A model generated the notes under the pieces. The model saw only the letters and a program-made list of their open reading frames with translations. It had not been told where the DNA came from and ran no database searches. Shown here piece after piece: positions 17,100 to 25,889 of a stretch of 64,000 bases of DNA (the stretch's first letter is position 1; each line of letters starts with the position of its first letter). Location of the stretch: assembly GCA_030949985.1 (NCBI GenBank), contig JAUZRX010000017.1:1-64000 (forward strand). The letters are read 5' to 3'. Both the position numbers and the translations under genes were made by a program. The stretch comes from Acidobacteriota bacterium (GTDB lineage Bacteria; Acidobacteriota; Polarisedimenticolia; J045).

Positions 17100-18148
17100 G
17101 CGGCCCGATCCGGCGCGTGGCCGATCTCCACCACGACCTTGCCCAGCGCCCGTCGCTGCTCGAGGAAGGCGTGGGCTTCGGCCATCCGCTCGAAGGGAAA
17201 GACCCGGGCCACGGTGGGCCGCAGGCGCCCCGCGGCCATCAGTTCCGCCACCGCCAGCAGGTCCGCCCGGCGGCCCATGGTAGAGCCGAGAATCTCCTGG
17301 TTTTTGAAGAAGACCGGGCGGAAGTCGGTTTCCAGGGCGAAGCCCGAGGTGGCGCCGCAGAAAACGTAGCGCCCACCCTTGCCCAGCAGGCGCATGGAGG
17401 CTTCGAAGGTCTGCTCGCCGACGTGATCGAAGACCACGTCCAGGCCGGAGGGGCCGGCCCACCGACGTGCCTCCCGGGGCCATTGTTCGTCCCGTGAGTC
17501 CAGCACCAGGTCCGCCCCCAGGCCGCGGGCGAAGTCCCGTTTTTCCGCGGAGCCCGCGGTGGCCGCGATCAGGGCCCCCTGGTACCGGGCGATCTGGATG
17601 CCCGCGGAGGAGACCCCAGACGCCCCGGCGTGGAACAGGATCCGCTCGCCGGGGGCCAGTCGCGCCTTGTGCACCAGCATGTGCCAGGCGGTCATGAAGG
17701 TCAGCGGGAAGGAGGCGGCCCGGGTGAAATCCAGGCCCGCCGGAATCGGCGCCACGTTGGTGTGAGGCAGAACGATGAACTCCGCCGCGGTGCCGTCACG
17801 GGACTCGCCGAGGATGCCGTACTCCGGGCAGAGATTGTCCCGGCCGGCCAGGCAGGCGCGGCAGGCGCCGCAGGAGACCCCCGGCAGTACGAAGACGGCC
17901 GTGCCCGGAGGCGGGCCGGCGACTCCCGGTCCCAGGGCCTCCACCACCCCGGCCCCGTCCGATCCTCCCACCAGGGGCAGGGGGAAGCGCACGCCCTCGA
18001 TGCCCCGCCGGACCCACAGGTCCAGGTGATTGAGAGCCATGGCCACCAGGCGCACCCGCAGCTCGCCGGGACCGGGTTCCGGCAACGGGTGCTCGCCGAG
18101 GGTCAGGGTCTCGGGACCACCGTGAGCTTCGATGCGGTAGGCTTTCAT
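17096..18148 (-). CDS. Zinc-type MDR alcohol dehydrogenase / quinone oxidoreductase
   Basis: A 350-residue medium-chain dehydrogenase/reductase. It has the structural-zinc loop CGACRACLAGRDNLC near residues 95-110, and a Rossmann fold with GASGVSSAGIQIARYQGA around 175. At the catalytic-zinc position the sequence reads VAMALNHLDLWVRRG, with Asn-His-Leu-Asp instead of a canonical Cys. The catalytic metal may therefore be missing, as in quinone-oxidoreductase-like members. It heads the minus-strand unit that continues into phoB by an ATGA overlap. The functional link to phosphate control is unclear. Substrate unknown. Confidence 0.85.
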   Translation of the reverse strand: MKAYRIEAHGGPETLTLGEHPLPEPGPGELRVRLVAMALNHLDLWVRRGIEGVRFPLPLVGGSDGAGVVEALGPGVAGPPPGTAVFVLPGVSCGACRACLAGRDNLCPEYGILGESRDGTAAEFIVLPHTNVAPIPAGLDFTRAASFPLTFMTAWHMLVHKARLAPGERILFHAGASGVSSAGIQIARYQGALIAATAGSAEKRDFARGLGADLVLDSRDEQWPREARRWAGPSGLDVVFDHVGEQTFEASMRLLGKGGRYVFCGATSGFALETDFRPVFFKNQEILGSTMGRRADLLAVAELMAAGRLRPTVARVFPFERMAEAHAFLEQRRALGKVVVEIGHAPDRAA

Positions 18149-18268
18149 CTCCGGCTCATTCTAGACGCCGCGCCCGGCGGGAGATGTGACGAAGCCTTGA
18201 AATCCTTCTCGGTTATCGCTTCGCTTTCGTCGATCGCCGCAAAGCCCGGGAACTTCGGCGCCGGCGCG

Positions 18269-18297
18269 GTGGACGGAGGGCCGCGCGGCCCTATATT
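18269..18297 (+). promoter_or_regulatory. Candidate promoter with palindromic operator
   Basis: TATATT (18292-18297) could be a -10 element, with GTGGAC 17 bases upstream as a poor -35. The perfect 16-base palindrome AGGGCCGCGCGGCCCT (18277-18292) fills the spacer, a usual place for a repressor operator. The ribosome-binding site of the gene at 18325 follows directly. No matching regulator is evident. Confidence 0.38.
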
Positions 18298-18324
18298 TTG
18301 ACCCGGAAGGAGAGGGCGTCCCCT

Positions 18325-19374
18325 ATGCCGTTCCCACGATCCGGTTTTCGGCGGTTCGCCACGCTCGCCGTGGCGGCCATGGTCATTTTCCTGCTGCTCC
18401 CCCCGGGTTTTGCAGGCCGCCGCTGGTCCGAGCGCGAGCGCCATGACGGCCCTCCGGGCAACCTGGCCGTCATCTCGTTCAAGCTCTACGAGGTGGGTGT
18501 CGCCGGCGTGCGGCACCAGATGCTGGCTCGGGTGCTGGTGGAAAACCAGTCCCCCCTCGACCTGGAGTCTCCCTTCCGGGTGCTGATCGGCCGGGCGGAA
18601 GCGACTCCCGCCGCCGGCGGGCGCGGGATCTTCAAGCGCAAGCCGCGCCCCGGGAGTGCCGCCGTCGGAAGCTGCCGGGGCGAGCTGCTCCCCCGGGGGC
18701 AGGTGGCGATCTGCGACATCTGGCTGCAGGCCGACCTGCTGGCCGAGGGCGAAGAGATCGCCGCGCGCCTCGACCGCTCGCTGCCGGGATACGCCGCCTG
18801 GGACGGCGACCCCTCCAACGATCAGCTCGTCACCCGGCTGCGCACCACCACCCCGGGTCGGAGCACCCTGCGCATCGCCAAGTGGGACGTGCGCCCGCGC
18901 ATTCTCCACGGCATGGGCGAGGTGCAGTTCCGCTTCACCGTGGAGGGCGCCCACCTGGCCTGGCTGCTCAGCGAGAACGAAAAGGAGCCGCGCCTGGTGG
19001 CCGGCCACCCCGCCGATGGCCTGCTCAGCGGCAACGGGACGATCAAGATTCGCGAGTCGGGACCGCTGACCCTGGTGGCCCGCAACTCCCTGGGCGCCTT
19101 CGTCTACGAGACGATTCCCGTGCTCAACAGCTACGAACCGCCGCAGAACGCCTGGCACCAGGCGCCCGCCGCGGCCGTGGACGCGGAAGCCACGGCTCGC
19201 ATCCTCGACCCCGGGGTCTACGACGAGGACGACAACCGCATCATTCTCGACAACCTCGCCTCCTACCTGGCGGCCAAGGACTGGGCCGTGGAGCTCGAGC
19301 GCCTGCGCCGCCTGGGCGAGGAAGACAAGCCGCTGCCCGCCAGCGTCCTCAATCCGAAGGCGCGGGATCGCTGA
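18325..19374 (+). CDS. Secreted protein of unknown function
   Basis: A 349-residue protein with an N-terminal signal peptide or anchor (hydrophobic residues about 13-33, AGRR after). The body is beta-rich, with a segment near 50-160 resembling a CARDB/FN3-like fold (VLVENQSPLDLESPFRVLIGR, then a Cys pair in SCRGELLPRGQVAICDIWL). The C-terminal 60 residues are acidic and helical. GGAAGGAGAGG lies about nine bases before the ATG at 18325. The gene is transcribed away from the Pho unit. I do not recognise a family or pathway. Confidence 0.75.
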   Translation: MPFPRSGFRRFATLAVAAMVIFLLLPPGFAGRRWSERERHDGPPGNLAVISFKLYEVGVAGVRHQMLARVLVENQSPLDLESPFRVLIGRAEATPAAGGRGIFKRKPRPGSAAVGSCRGELLPRGQVAICDIWLQADLLAEGEEIAARLDRSLPGYAAWDGDPSNDQLVTRLRTTTPGRSTLRIAKWDVRPRILHGMGEVQFRFTVEGAHLAWLLSENEKEPRLVAGHPADGLLSGNGTIKIRESGPLTLVARNSLGAFVYETIPVLNSYEPPQNAWHQAPAAAVDAEATARILDPGVYDEDDNRIILDNLASYLAAKDWAVELERLRRLGEEDKPLPASVLNPKARDR

Positions 19375-19467
19375 TCGGTTTCCGGTTCCGGGAAAAGGTG
19401 TCGGGGGAGCGGGCTTGAGGGCACGGTCCGAAACGCCGCGCGGGTCGTCACGGACCGATCGCCCGGA

Positions 19468-19869
19468 TCAGTCCTTGAACAGCGAGTCGAACAGCGACTT
19501 GGAATTCTTCGCGGTCCTGCCGGCGTGGCGCTTGCCGGTGGAGTCGAGGACCAGGCGCGGCTCGTAGCCGGGGCAGCGGTTGGCGGCCCACTTGTCGTCG
19601 ATGCCCGTTTTCAGCGGCTTGCGGCACTGGAAGCGGGCGCCCGAATCGAAGAAGCGGCAGTGGCGGCAGGAGTGCAGGGCCGTCCCGCAGCGGTCGCAGG
19701 CGGACTGGGGGCCGACGAAGGCGGCCTCGCCCATCTGCTGATGACCGCACTGCTGGCAGCGTAGCACCTCGGTGGCGGAGCGCTCCATCCCGCGCCGCAG
19801 CCTCCGCACTTGTTCGCGGTTGCCGAGGTCGGGTTTCGGGGGAGGAGGGGGTTGTCGCCGATCGTCCAT
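19468..19869 (-). CDS. Small zinc-ribbon protein
   Basis: A 133-residue soluble protein with at least seven cysteines in zinc-binding spacing: CQQCG, then CDRCGTALHSCRHCRFF, then FQCRKPL and NRCPGYEP. The N-terminus is proline-rich and charged. It looks like a double zinc ribbon, a fold used in nucleic-acid or protein contacts. The ATG at 19869 is preceded by AAGGAG nine bases upstream. It stands alone, 76 bases downstream of the kinase-like gene on the same strand. Function unknown. Confidence 0.72.
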   Translation of the reverse strand: MDDRRQPPPPPKPDLGNREQVRRLRRGMERSATEVLRCQQCGHQQMGEAAFVGPQSACDRCGTALHSCRHCRFFDSGARFQCRKPLKTGIDDKWAANRCPGYEPRLVLDSTGKRHAGRTAKNSKSLFDSLFKD

Positions 19870-19945
19870 CCGGGCGATCTCCTTACGTGTGGGGCGTGTG
19901 ACGCCATGAGCATACTGCGAAAGCCGGGCCGGGGCCGGATTCCCC

Positions 19946-21670
19946 TCACGCCGGGCCGGTGAGCATCGAGGCCGGGGGCGGGGCATCGAGGGCCTGGCGC
20001 ACGCTGCGGGCCAGGGCCTCGGAGGCCAGGGGCTTGAGGTAGATGCCCACGGCCCCCTCCCGGAGGGCTGTCTCCTCCTGGTCCGGTAGAGGATAGGGGC
20101 AGAGCATCAGCACCCGCTGTCCCGGCCAGTGGGCGAGGATCCGGCGCAGCACGTCGGGGCCGTTCCAGCCCGGCAGCACCATGTCCAGCAGCACCAGGTC
20201 CACCCGGGGGCGATGGCGCAGGCGGTTGAGGGCCTCCCGGGGAGTCGCCACGCCTTCGACCAGGTAGCCGAAAGGTTCGAGCAGGCGGCGGCATTCCTCC
20301 AGCGCGCTGGGATCGTCGTCCACCACCAGCAGCGTCTCGCGCCCGCGCCAGCGGGTGGCGTCGTCGGGGGCCTCCGCGCTCTCCGGCAGGGGGGCGTCGG
20401 ACAGGGGCAGCGCCAGCCGCGCGATGGTGCCCCGGCCGGGCTTGGAGTCGAGTTCCACGAAGCCCCCGTGGGCTCGGGCCGCCCCGTAGACCACGGTCAG
20501 CCCCAGCCCCGAGGCGCGCTTGCCCTTGGTGGTGAAGAAGGGCGAGAAGGCCCGGGCGCGGACCCGCTCGTTCATTCCGCAGCCGGTGTCCCGCACCTCG
20601 ATCAGCAGGTAGGGGCGGCCCTCGCTGCCCGGGCGGATGGCCGCCCCGGCGGAATCCAGGTCGAGGCGCCGCAGGCGCACGCGGATCTCGCCTTCTTGCT
20701 GGGCTTCCGCGGCGTTCTGCAGCAGGTGCCAGAAGGCCTGGCGCAGGTGACTGGCATCGCCCCGCACCACCACCGGCTCGTCGATCTGCACCTCCAGCTC
20801 GAGGGTCAGCTCCGGCGGCAGGGTACGCACGAAGTCGGCGCAGACCTCCCGCACCAGCCGGCCCGCGTCGAGGGGCGGCGGCGGCGGGCCCTCGAGGCCG
20901 GCGGGGGCGAGCTGGAGCACCCGCCGGGCCAGGGCGCTGCCCCGGGTGGCCAGGCGATCGATGCGTTCGAGGCGCTGGGTTTCGGGGATGTCCTCCCGGT
21001 CCTCCCGGGCAATCGAGCGGATCTCCCGGAAGACCTTCTCGAAGGCCCGGGCGAGGGACTCGGCCACATCGGCCAGGGCCTCGAGGCGGGCGACGTTGCG
21101 CAGCCTGAGTTCCAGGGTGCGGCGCTCGCCCAGGTCCCGCAGGAAGAGGGCGAGCTGCTTGCCGTGACGGGAGGGCACCAGGGCGCAGGAGGCCTCCAGT
21201 TCGACCCGCGCGCCGCTGCGCCGCAGGGCCGAGAAGGTGAGCTGACCCGGCTCCACGGCGCCCTCGCTGCGCCGCCGGAGCCACTGCTCGACGGCGGGGC
21301 GGTCCTCGTCGGCCACCAGCGAGAGGAAAGAGCGTCCGACGATCTCCTCGTCGGGGGGTAGGGCGAGCAGGGTGCGGAAGGCCGGGTTGGCCTGGTGGAT
21401 GCGGCCCTCCCGCACCAGCACCACGCCGTCGGGACTGGCGTCGATCACCGCCTGGGCCCGCAGCCGGGAACGGTCGAGAGCCCGTTCGATGTCGTGGATC
21501 CGCTCCCGCTGGCGTCCGGCGAGCCAGGCCAGGGCGCCGAAGGCCAGGCAGAGCAGCACGGCGGCGACCAGTCCGGGAATGCGAAAGGGGGAGGCGAGCA
21601 GGGCGTGGACCACGCCGGCGGCGGCCAGCAGCAGGGTCAGCAGGCTGACGGCCAGCGCCACCCGCCTCAC
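19946..21670 (-). CDS. Hybrid histidine-kinase-like protein without the phospho-acceptor His
   Basis: A 574-residue protein: two helices (about 5-50), a PAS domain (70-190), a dimerisation-like helical region (195-290), a HATPase domain (about 310-430) and a C-terminal receiver (450-565). HATPase marks are HLLQNAAEA, VRDTGCGM and SGLGLTVVYG. The receiver keeps VVDDD, LLLDMVLPG and YLKPL but has Cys in place of the usual Thr/Ser (LMLCPYP). Where related kinases read LAxxVAHDFNN, this one has VAESLARAFEKVF, with Arg instead of His. It may work as a non-canonical or pseudokinase partner. The GTG start overlaps the upstream methyltransferase-like stop (GTGA). Confidence 0.82.
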   Translation of the reverse strand: MRRVALAVSLLTLLLAAAGVVHALLASPFRIPGLVAAVLLCLAFGALAWLAGRQRERIHDIERALDRSRLRAQAVIDASPDGVVLVREGRIHQANPAFRTLLALPPDEEIVGRSFLSLVADEDRPAVEQWLRRRSEGAVEPGQLTFSALRRSGARVELEASCALVPSRHGKQLALFLRDLGERRTLELRLRNVARLEALADVAESLARAFEKVFREIRSIAREDREDIPETQRLERIDRLATRGSALARRVLQLAPAGLEGPPPPPLDAGRLVREVCADFVRTLPPELTLELEVQIDEPVVVRGDASHLRQAFWHLLQNAAEAQQEGEIRVRLRRLDLDSAGAAIRPGSEGRPYLLIEVRDTGCGMNERVRARAFSPFFTTKGKRASGLGLTVVYGAARAHGGFVELDSKPGRGTIARLALPLSDAPLPESAEAPDDATRWRGRETLLVVDDDPSALEECRRLLEPFGYLVEGVATPREALNRLRHRPRVDLVLLDMVLPGWNGPDVLRRILAHWPGQRVLMLCPYPLPDQEETALREGAVGIYLKPLASEALARSVRQALDAPPPASMLTGPA

Positions 21671-22461
21671 CGGGGGCCTCCCGGCGGGGCACTCAACACC
21701 CGGGCGCCGATCACCTGGTGATCTTCCCGGGCGGCCTTGTCCATGTCCCGCACCAGGTGCGGGCGGTCGATGGCCACCCGCACGGTTTCTTCCCGCACGT
21801 CCCAGGCTCCCAGTTCGGCGCTCCACTGGCGCCACCAGCCCTCGGGCTGGGACGTGCGGGGTTCGAGGATCAGCAGCCCGGCACCCCGGCGGCGGCGGGC
21901 CAGCAGGCTTCCCAGCAGGGTGCGGCGGGTGGCGTCGCCCACCAGGCCGGCGAGCCAGGCCAGGCAGTAGAGGTCGCCGGCGCCGCCGGCGGGCAGGCGT
22001 CCGGTGATGGACTCCCGGCGCACCTGGCCGTCGAGGCCCAGGGCGCGCCAGGCCAGGCGGGTTTCAGCGACGCACCAGGGCGAGGGCTCGAGGCCGATCA
22101 ACCGGGGCGGGTGGTCGAGGGCCAGGGCCAGCCCCGCCGAGGCCGCTCCGGTCAGGCAACCGACCTCGGTGATCCGCGCCACCGGCGTCGCCGTGTCGAA
22201 GAGCATCTGGGCGGCGTGGTAAGTGGTGAGAAAGCGGAGCGCGGCGCGATAGGTGGCCAGGGCGGCACGCTTGCCCCGCCCCTGGCTCAGGCGCGCCAGG
22301 TCGACGCCTTCCGGACCGGGTTCGGCCACCAGGCGCGCGACGGCCTGGGCCCCCTTGCGGATCTCGGCGAAGGTCAGTTCCTCGCGGAAGCGGGCCAGGG
22401 TCTCGGCCTGCCAGTCGTCGAAGCGCCGCCGGGGTTCTCCTTCCAGGTAAGGGAGCTGCAT
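21667..22461 (-). CDS. SAM-dependent methyltransferase-like protein
   Basis: A 264-residue cytosolic protein. A Rossmann-type methyltransferase core is suggested near residues 95-130 by ITEVGCLTGAASAGLALAL and LIGLEPSPWCV, equivalent to motif I and the acidic loop of motif II. The N-terminal 80 residues are helical. No specific family signature is seen. The ATG at 22461 begins MQLPYLEG; an ATG twelve codons upstream is possible. The stop overlaps the kinase-like gene start, so the two probably function together. Substrate unknown. Confidence 0.68.
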   Translation of the reverse strand: MQLPYLEGEPRRRFDDWQAETLARFREELTFAEIRKGAQAVARLVAEPGPEGVDLARLSQGRGKRAALATYRAALRFLTTYHAAQMLFDTATPVARITEVGCLTGAASAGLALALDHPPRLIGLEPSPWCVAETRLAWRALGLDGQVRRESITGRLPAGGAGDLYCLAWLAGLVGDATRRTLLGSLLARRRRGAGLLILEPRTSQPEGWWRQWSAELGAWDVREETVRVAIDRPHLVRDMDKAAREDHQVIGARVLSAPPGGPR

Positions 22462-22542
22462 GCGGCGAACGCTAACAGAAGCGTTGCGCTTCCGCATCAC
22501 GCCGCCGCGCCGCCGCTCGCGGGGATGGCCTTCGGCGCTACC

Positions 22543-25500
22543 ATGGCCCACGTGAAGCGCCTGCTCGAATCTCTCCTGGCCGATCCGCGCATCGGTGAGC
22601 ACGCCGTCTACCAGGGCCTCGAACCGGCCCGGCAGGCGGTCTACGCCATGCCCGGCGCAGGCTTGTCCTCCAGCGCCCAGGCGGGCATGACGGCGTTGGG
22701 GGTCGAACGGCTCTACTCCCACCAGGCCAAGGCCGTGGAACTGGCTGCCGCCGGTGAGAACTTGCTGCTCGCCACCCCCACCGCCTCGGGCAAGACCCTG
22801 GCGTTTCTGCTCGCCCTCGACTGCGCCCGCCGGGCGGACCCCGAGGCCCGGGGGCTGTTTCTCTATCCTCTCAAGGCGCTGGCGCGGGACCAGCTCGCCA
22901 CCATCCGGCGTTTTTTCGAGGCGGCCGAGGGGCTGGCGGCCGAGCCGGCGGCGGAGGTCTACGACGGTGACACCCCCCAGAGTCAGCGCCGGCGCATCCG
23001 CCGGACACCCCCGGCGGTGCTGGTGACCAACCCCGACATGCTGCACCTGGGGATCATCCCCTCCCACGACGCCTGGGCGGGTTTCCTCGCCAGGCTGGCC
23101 TGGATCGCCGTGGACGAGGCCCACGTCTACCGCGGGGTGTTCGGCGCCCACGTGCACCACGTGCTGCGGCGCCTGCTGCGGCTGGCGCGGGATTACGGCG
23201 CCGATCCGCGGATCGTGGCGGGGTCGGCCACCATCGGCGAGCCGGAGGCGTTCATCGAGACCCTGACCGGTGAGCCCTGCCGGGTGGTGCGCGAGTCGGG
23301 CGCCGCCGCGGCGGCACGGCACGTGTTGTTCCTGCGGCCCGACGCGGTCTCGCCCTACACCGTGGCCACCCGGGTGGTGGCCCGGGCGGTGGAGGCCGGG
23401 CATCGCACCATCGCCTTCACCAAGGCGCGGCGGATCACCGAGCTGATGCAGCGCTGGCTGGCGGAGGGCTTTCCCCGGGTGGCCCGGCGGGTGGCCAGCT
23501 ACCGCTCGGGCTACCTGCCCGAAGAGCGGCGGCGCATCGAGCAGCGGTTGTTTTCGGGTCAGCTCGGCGGCGTGATCTCCACCTCGGCCCTCGAGGCGGG
23601 GATCGACGTGGGGGGCCTCGACGTCTGCGTACTGGTGGGCTACCCGGGTTCGCTGGCCACCGCCTGGCAGCGCATCGGCCGGGCCGGCCGGGGAGCGCGC
23701 CGCTCGCTGGCGGTGTTGGTGGCCTTGCCCGATGCCCTCGACCAGTTCGTGGTGCGTCACCCGGAGCATTTCTTCTCGGGAGAGTTCGAGCGGGTGGTGC
23801 TCGATCCCCGGAACGACACGATCGCCGATGCCCACTTCCAGGCGGCGGCCTCCGAGCGCAGCCTGGACCTGGCGGCGGCGCGCACCCTGGGCGGCGAGGC
23901 CGGGCCGGGGCGGGTGCTGCGTCTCGAGCGGGAGGGCAAGCTGATCCGGGCCCACGAGGAGGAGCGCTGGTTCTCCCTGCGCCGCCGGCCCCAGCGGGAG
24001 ATTCACCTGCGCTCGGCGGGGCAGACCTACCGCCTGCTGCGGGCCGGCGACGGGCGCCTGCTGGGCACGCTGGAGCCGGGGCGGGCCTGGCACGAGGGGC
24101 ACCCCGGGGCGATCTACCTCCACGGCGGGCAGGCCTGGCGGGTGATCGACTTCGACGAAGAGAAACGGGAGATCCACCTGGAGTCTGCCAGCGTGGACTA
24201 CTTCACCCAGGTCTTTGCCCGCAAGGAAACCGAGATCCTCGAGCGGGGCGAGGAGCGTCCCCTGGGGCCGGGCAAGCTGGCCTGGGGCCGGCTGAAGGTG
24301 ACGACCCAGGTGGAGGGCTATTCCCGGCGGCGGATCTTCGGCCAGGAGGAGATCTCCCGCCACGCCCTGGAGGCGCCGCCCCAGGTGATGGAGACGGTGG
24401 GTTTCTGGTTCGAGGCGCCGGAAAACCTGGCCGGCCACCTGGTCGGGCGGGACTTCCACCCCGTCGGCGCCCTGCACGCCGTCGAGCACGCCGCCATCGG
24501 ACTGTTCCCCTTGCTGACCTTGTGTGATCGCTGGGATCTCGGCGGCATCTCCTACGCCCGGCATCCCCAGGTGGGCGCCCCGGCGGTGTTCGTCTACGAC
24601 GCCTGGCCGGGGGGGGTGGGACTGGCCCGGGCGGGTTTCCGCTGCGCCCAGGAATTGTTCGAGCGGACCCGCACGCTGGTCGCCGAGTGCGAGTGCGAGG
24701 GAGGTTGCCCGGCCTGCGTGTACTCCCCCAAGTGCGGCTCGGGCAATCACCCGCTGGACAAGCAGGGGGCGGTGGAGGTGCTCGACGTGATGCTGGGGCG
24801 CTCGGTGATCGACCCTTCGCGGGTGGCCGATCCCACTGCCGCGCTGGCCGCCCACCGGCGGGTGGTGCATGGGGGGGTGCGGGGTGGCGGAGCGCTGGAG
24901 GTGGAGAGTTGCGCGGCAGAGGCCGGCGAGCCGCCCGTGCCCCCCGCGGAGGCTGCGCCCGACGGTGGGGGCCGCCTCGAGGACTATCCCTGGCCGGACG
25001 GGGTGCCGGCCCTCGGCGAACTGCTCGACCCCAGCGAGGGTCGCTGGCTGTTCTTCGACATCGAGACCCTACGCTCGGCGAAGGACGTGGGGGGCTGGGG
25101 CAAGATCGACCGCATGGGCTGCGCCCTGGCGGTGTGCCTCGACGCCCGCAGTGGCGAGCTGCGGAGCTACTTCGAGAGCGACGTATCGCGCCTGGTGGAC
25201 GAGCTGCTCGCCGCCGACCGGGTGGTGGGCTTCAACAGCGAGCGTTTCGACCTGACGGTGCTCGAGGGTTACGAGGGCTCCCGGGTGCGCGGGGTGCGCA
25301 GCCTCGACCTGCTGGCGGAGATCAAGCAGCGGGTCGGTCGTCGCTTCAGCCTGGCCCACCTGGCCGAACAGACCCTCGGTGCGAGCAAGACCGCCGACGG
25401 CCTGCAATCTCTCGAATGGGTCAAGCAAGGCCGCTACGACCTGATCGAAAAATACTGCCGCGCCGACGTGGCCCTCACCGCCGCCCTCTGGGCCTACGGC

Positions 25501-25569
25501 CGCCACCACGGCTATCTCCTCTGCCGCAGCCGCGACGGTCACCTGGGCCGGGTGCCGGTGGGGTGGTAA
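22543..25569 (+). CDS. MrfA-like helicase fused to MrfB-like DEDD exonuclease
   Basis: About 1008 residues. The helicase part (40-480) has Q-like YSHQAKAVELAA, Walker A TPTASGKTL, DEAH in WIAVDEAHVYRGVFG, motif III AGSATIG and motif VI QRIGRAGRGAR. A DUF1998/MZB-type region follows (about 600-760) with four cysteines in ECECEGGCPACVYSPKCG. Residues 830-1005 form an RNase-H-fold 3'-5' exonuclease: DIET, GFNSERFDLTVL and YCRADVALT give D-E-D-D with Tyr, the DEDDy pattern. In Bacillus, YprA (MrfA) and YprB (MrfB) are separate proteins acting together in mitomycin-damage repair; here both halves are one chain. The start is uncertain: ATG 22525 or 22543, neither with a good ribosome-binding site. 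Confidence 0.85.
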   Translation: MAHVKRLLESLLADPRIGEHAVYQGLEPARQAVYAMPGAGLSSSAQAGMTALGVERLYSHQAKAVELAAAGENLLLATPTASGKTLAFLLALDCARRADPEARGLFLYPLKALARDQLATIRRFFEAAEGLAAEPAAEVYDGDTPQSQRRRIRRTPPAVLVTNPDMLHLGIIPSHDAWAGFLARLAWIAVDEAHVYRGVFGAHVHHVLRRLLRLARDYGADPRIVAGSATIGEPEAFIETLTGEPCRVVRESGAAAAARHVLFLRPDAVSPYTVATRVVARAVEAGHRTIAFTKARRITELMQRWLAEGFPRVARRVASYRSGYLPEERRRIEQRLFSGQLGGVISTSALEAGIDVGGLDVCVLVGYPGSLATAWQRIGRAGRGARRSLAVLVALPDALDQFVVRHPEHFFSGEFERVVLDPRNDTIADAHFQAAASERSLDLAAARTLGGEAGPGRVLRLEREGKLIRAHEEERWFSLRRRPQREIHLRSAGQTYRLLRAGDGRLLGTLEPGRAWHEGHPGAIYLHGGQAWRVIDFDEEKREIHLESASVDYFTQVFARKETEILERGEERPLGPGKLAWGRLKVTTQVEGYSRRRIFGQEEISRHALEAPPQVMETVGFWFEAPENLAGHLVGRDFHPVGALHAVEHAAIGLFPLLTLCDRWDLGGISYARHPQVGAPAVFVYDAWPGGVGLARAGFRCAQELFERTRTLVAECECEGGCPACVYSPKCGSGNHPLDKQGAVEVLDVMLGRSVIDPSRVADPTAALAAHRRVVHGGVRGGGALEVESCAAEAGEPPVPPAEAAPDGGGRLEDYPWPDGVPALGELLDPSEGRWLFFDIETLRSAKDVGGWGKIDRMGCALAVCLDARSGELRSYFESDVSRLVDELLAADRVVGFNSERFDLTVLEGYEGSRVRGVRSLDLLAEIKQRVGRRFSLAHLAEQTLGASKTADGLQSLEWVKQGRYDLIEKYCRADVALTAALWAYGRHHGYLLCRSRDGHLGRVPVGW

Positions 25570-25889
25570 GAGGACCCGGGGGCTCCGCCTCAGACTCCTG
25601 GCCCCTTGTAACTGACCGACCATTTTCCGGGAGAGGGGTGCGCACATTCCCCAAGTTCCTCTTGGGCTGAAAGCTGGCATGGTTATTGTGATGGAGTCGT
25701 TCTCGATGAACACTCGAACCGATGTTTCCGAAGCATGCCGAGCCCTGCGCCGCATCGCCCAGGAGTTGCCCCGGCCGAGGCGGAGGCCCTGAATAGGACC
25801 TTCTCCTGTTGACAGCCCCCCCCTGCTCTAGAGTTCTTGCCGTGCCCGGTGAATGGTCCCCGGGACGATCTTGAGAAAGGGGAGTCGTC
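25570..25889. other. Intergenic region before the cysteine-rich secreted gene
   Basis: No established gene is visible. The stretch contains a small hairpin CCCAAG/CTTGGG (25650-25666) that could end the helicase transcript. It also holds a possible micro-ORF (25679-25792) and a TTGACA at 25809-25814 followed by a C run and TAGAGT at 25829. That last pair is a poorly spaced candidate promoter for the gene at 25890. Confidence 0.4.
25679..25792 (+). CDS. Possible 37-residue peptide
   Basis: An ATG-to-TGA frame of 38 codons. The predicted peptide has an arginine-rich second half (RALRRIAQELPRPRRRP). No convincing ribosome-binding site is seen before the ATG; in-frame ATGs at 25691 and 25706 are alternatives. 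I recognise no family, and it may be chance. Confidence 0.2.
   Translation: MVIVMESFSMNTRTDVSEACRALRRIAQELPRPRRRP

Noticed and set aside
21667-24870. Very long minus-strand open frame across the helicase
   Set aside because: Only its last 264 codons (from 22461) look like a protein; the rest is antisense to helicase motifs.
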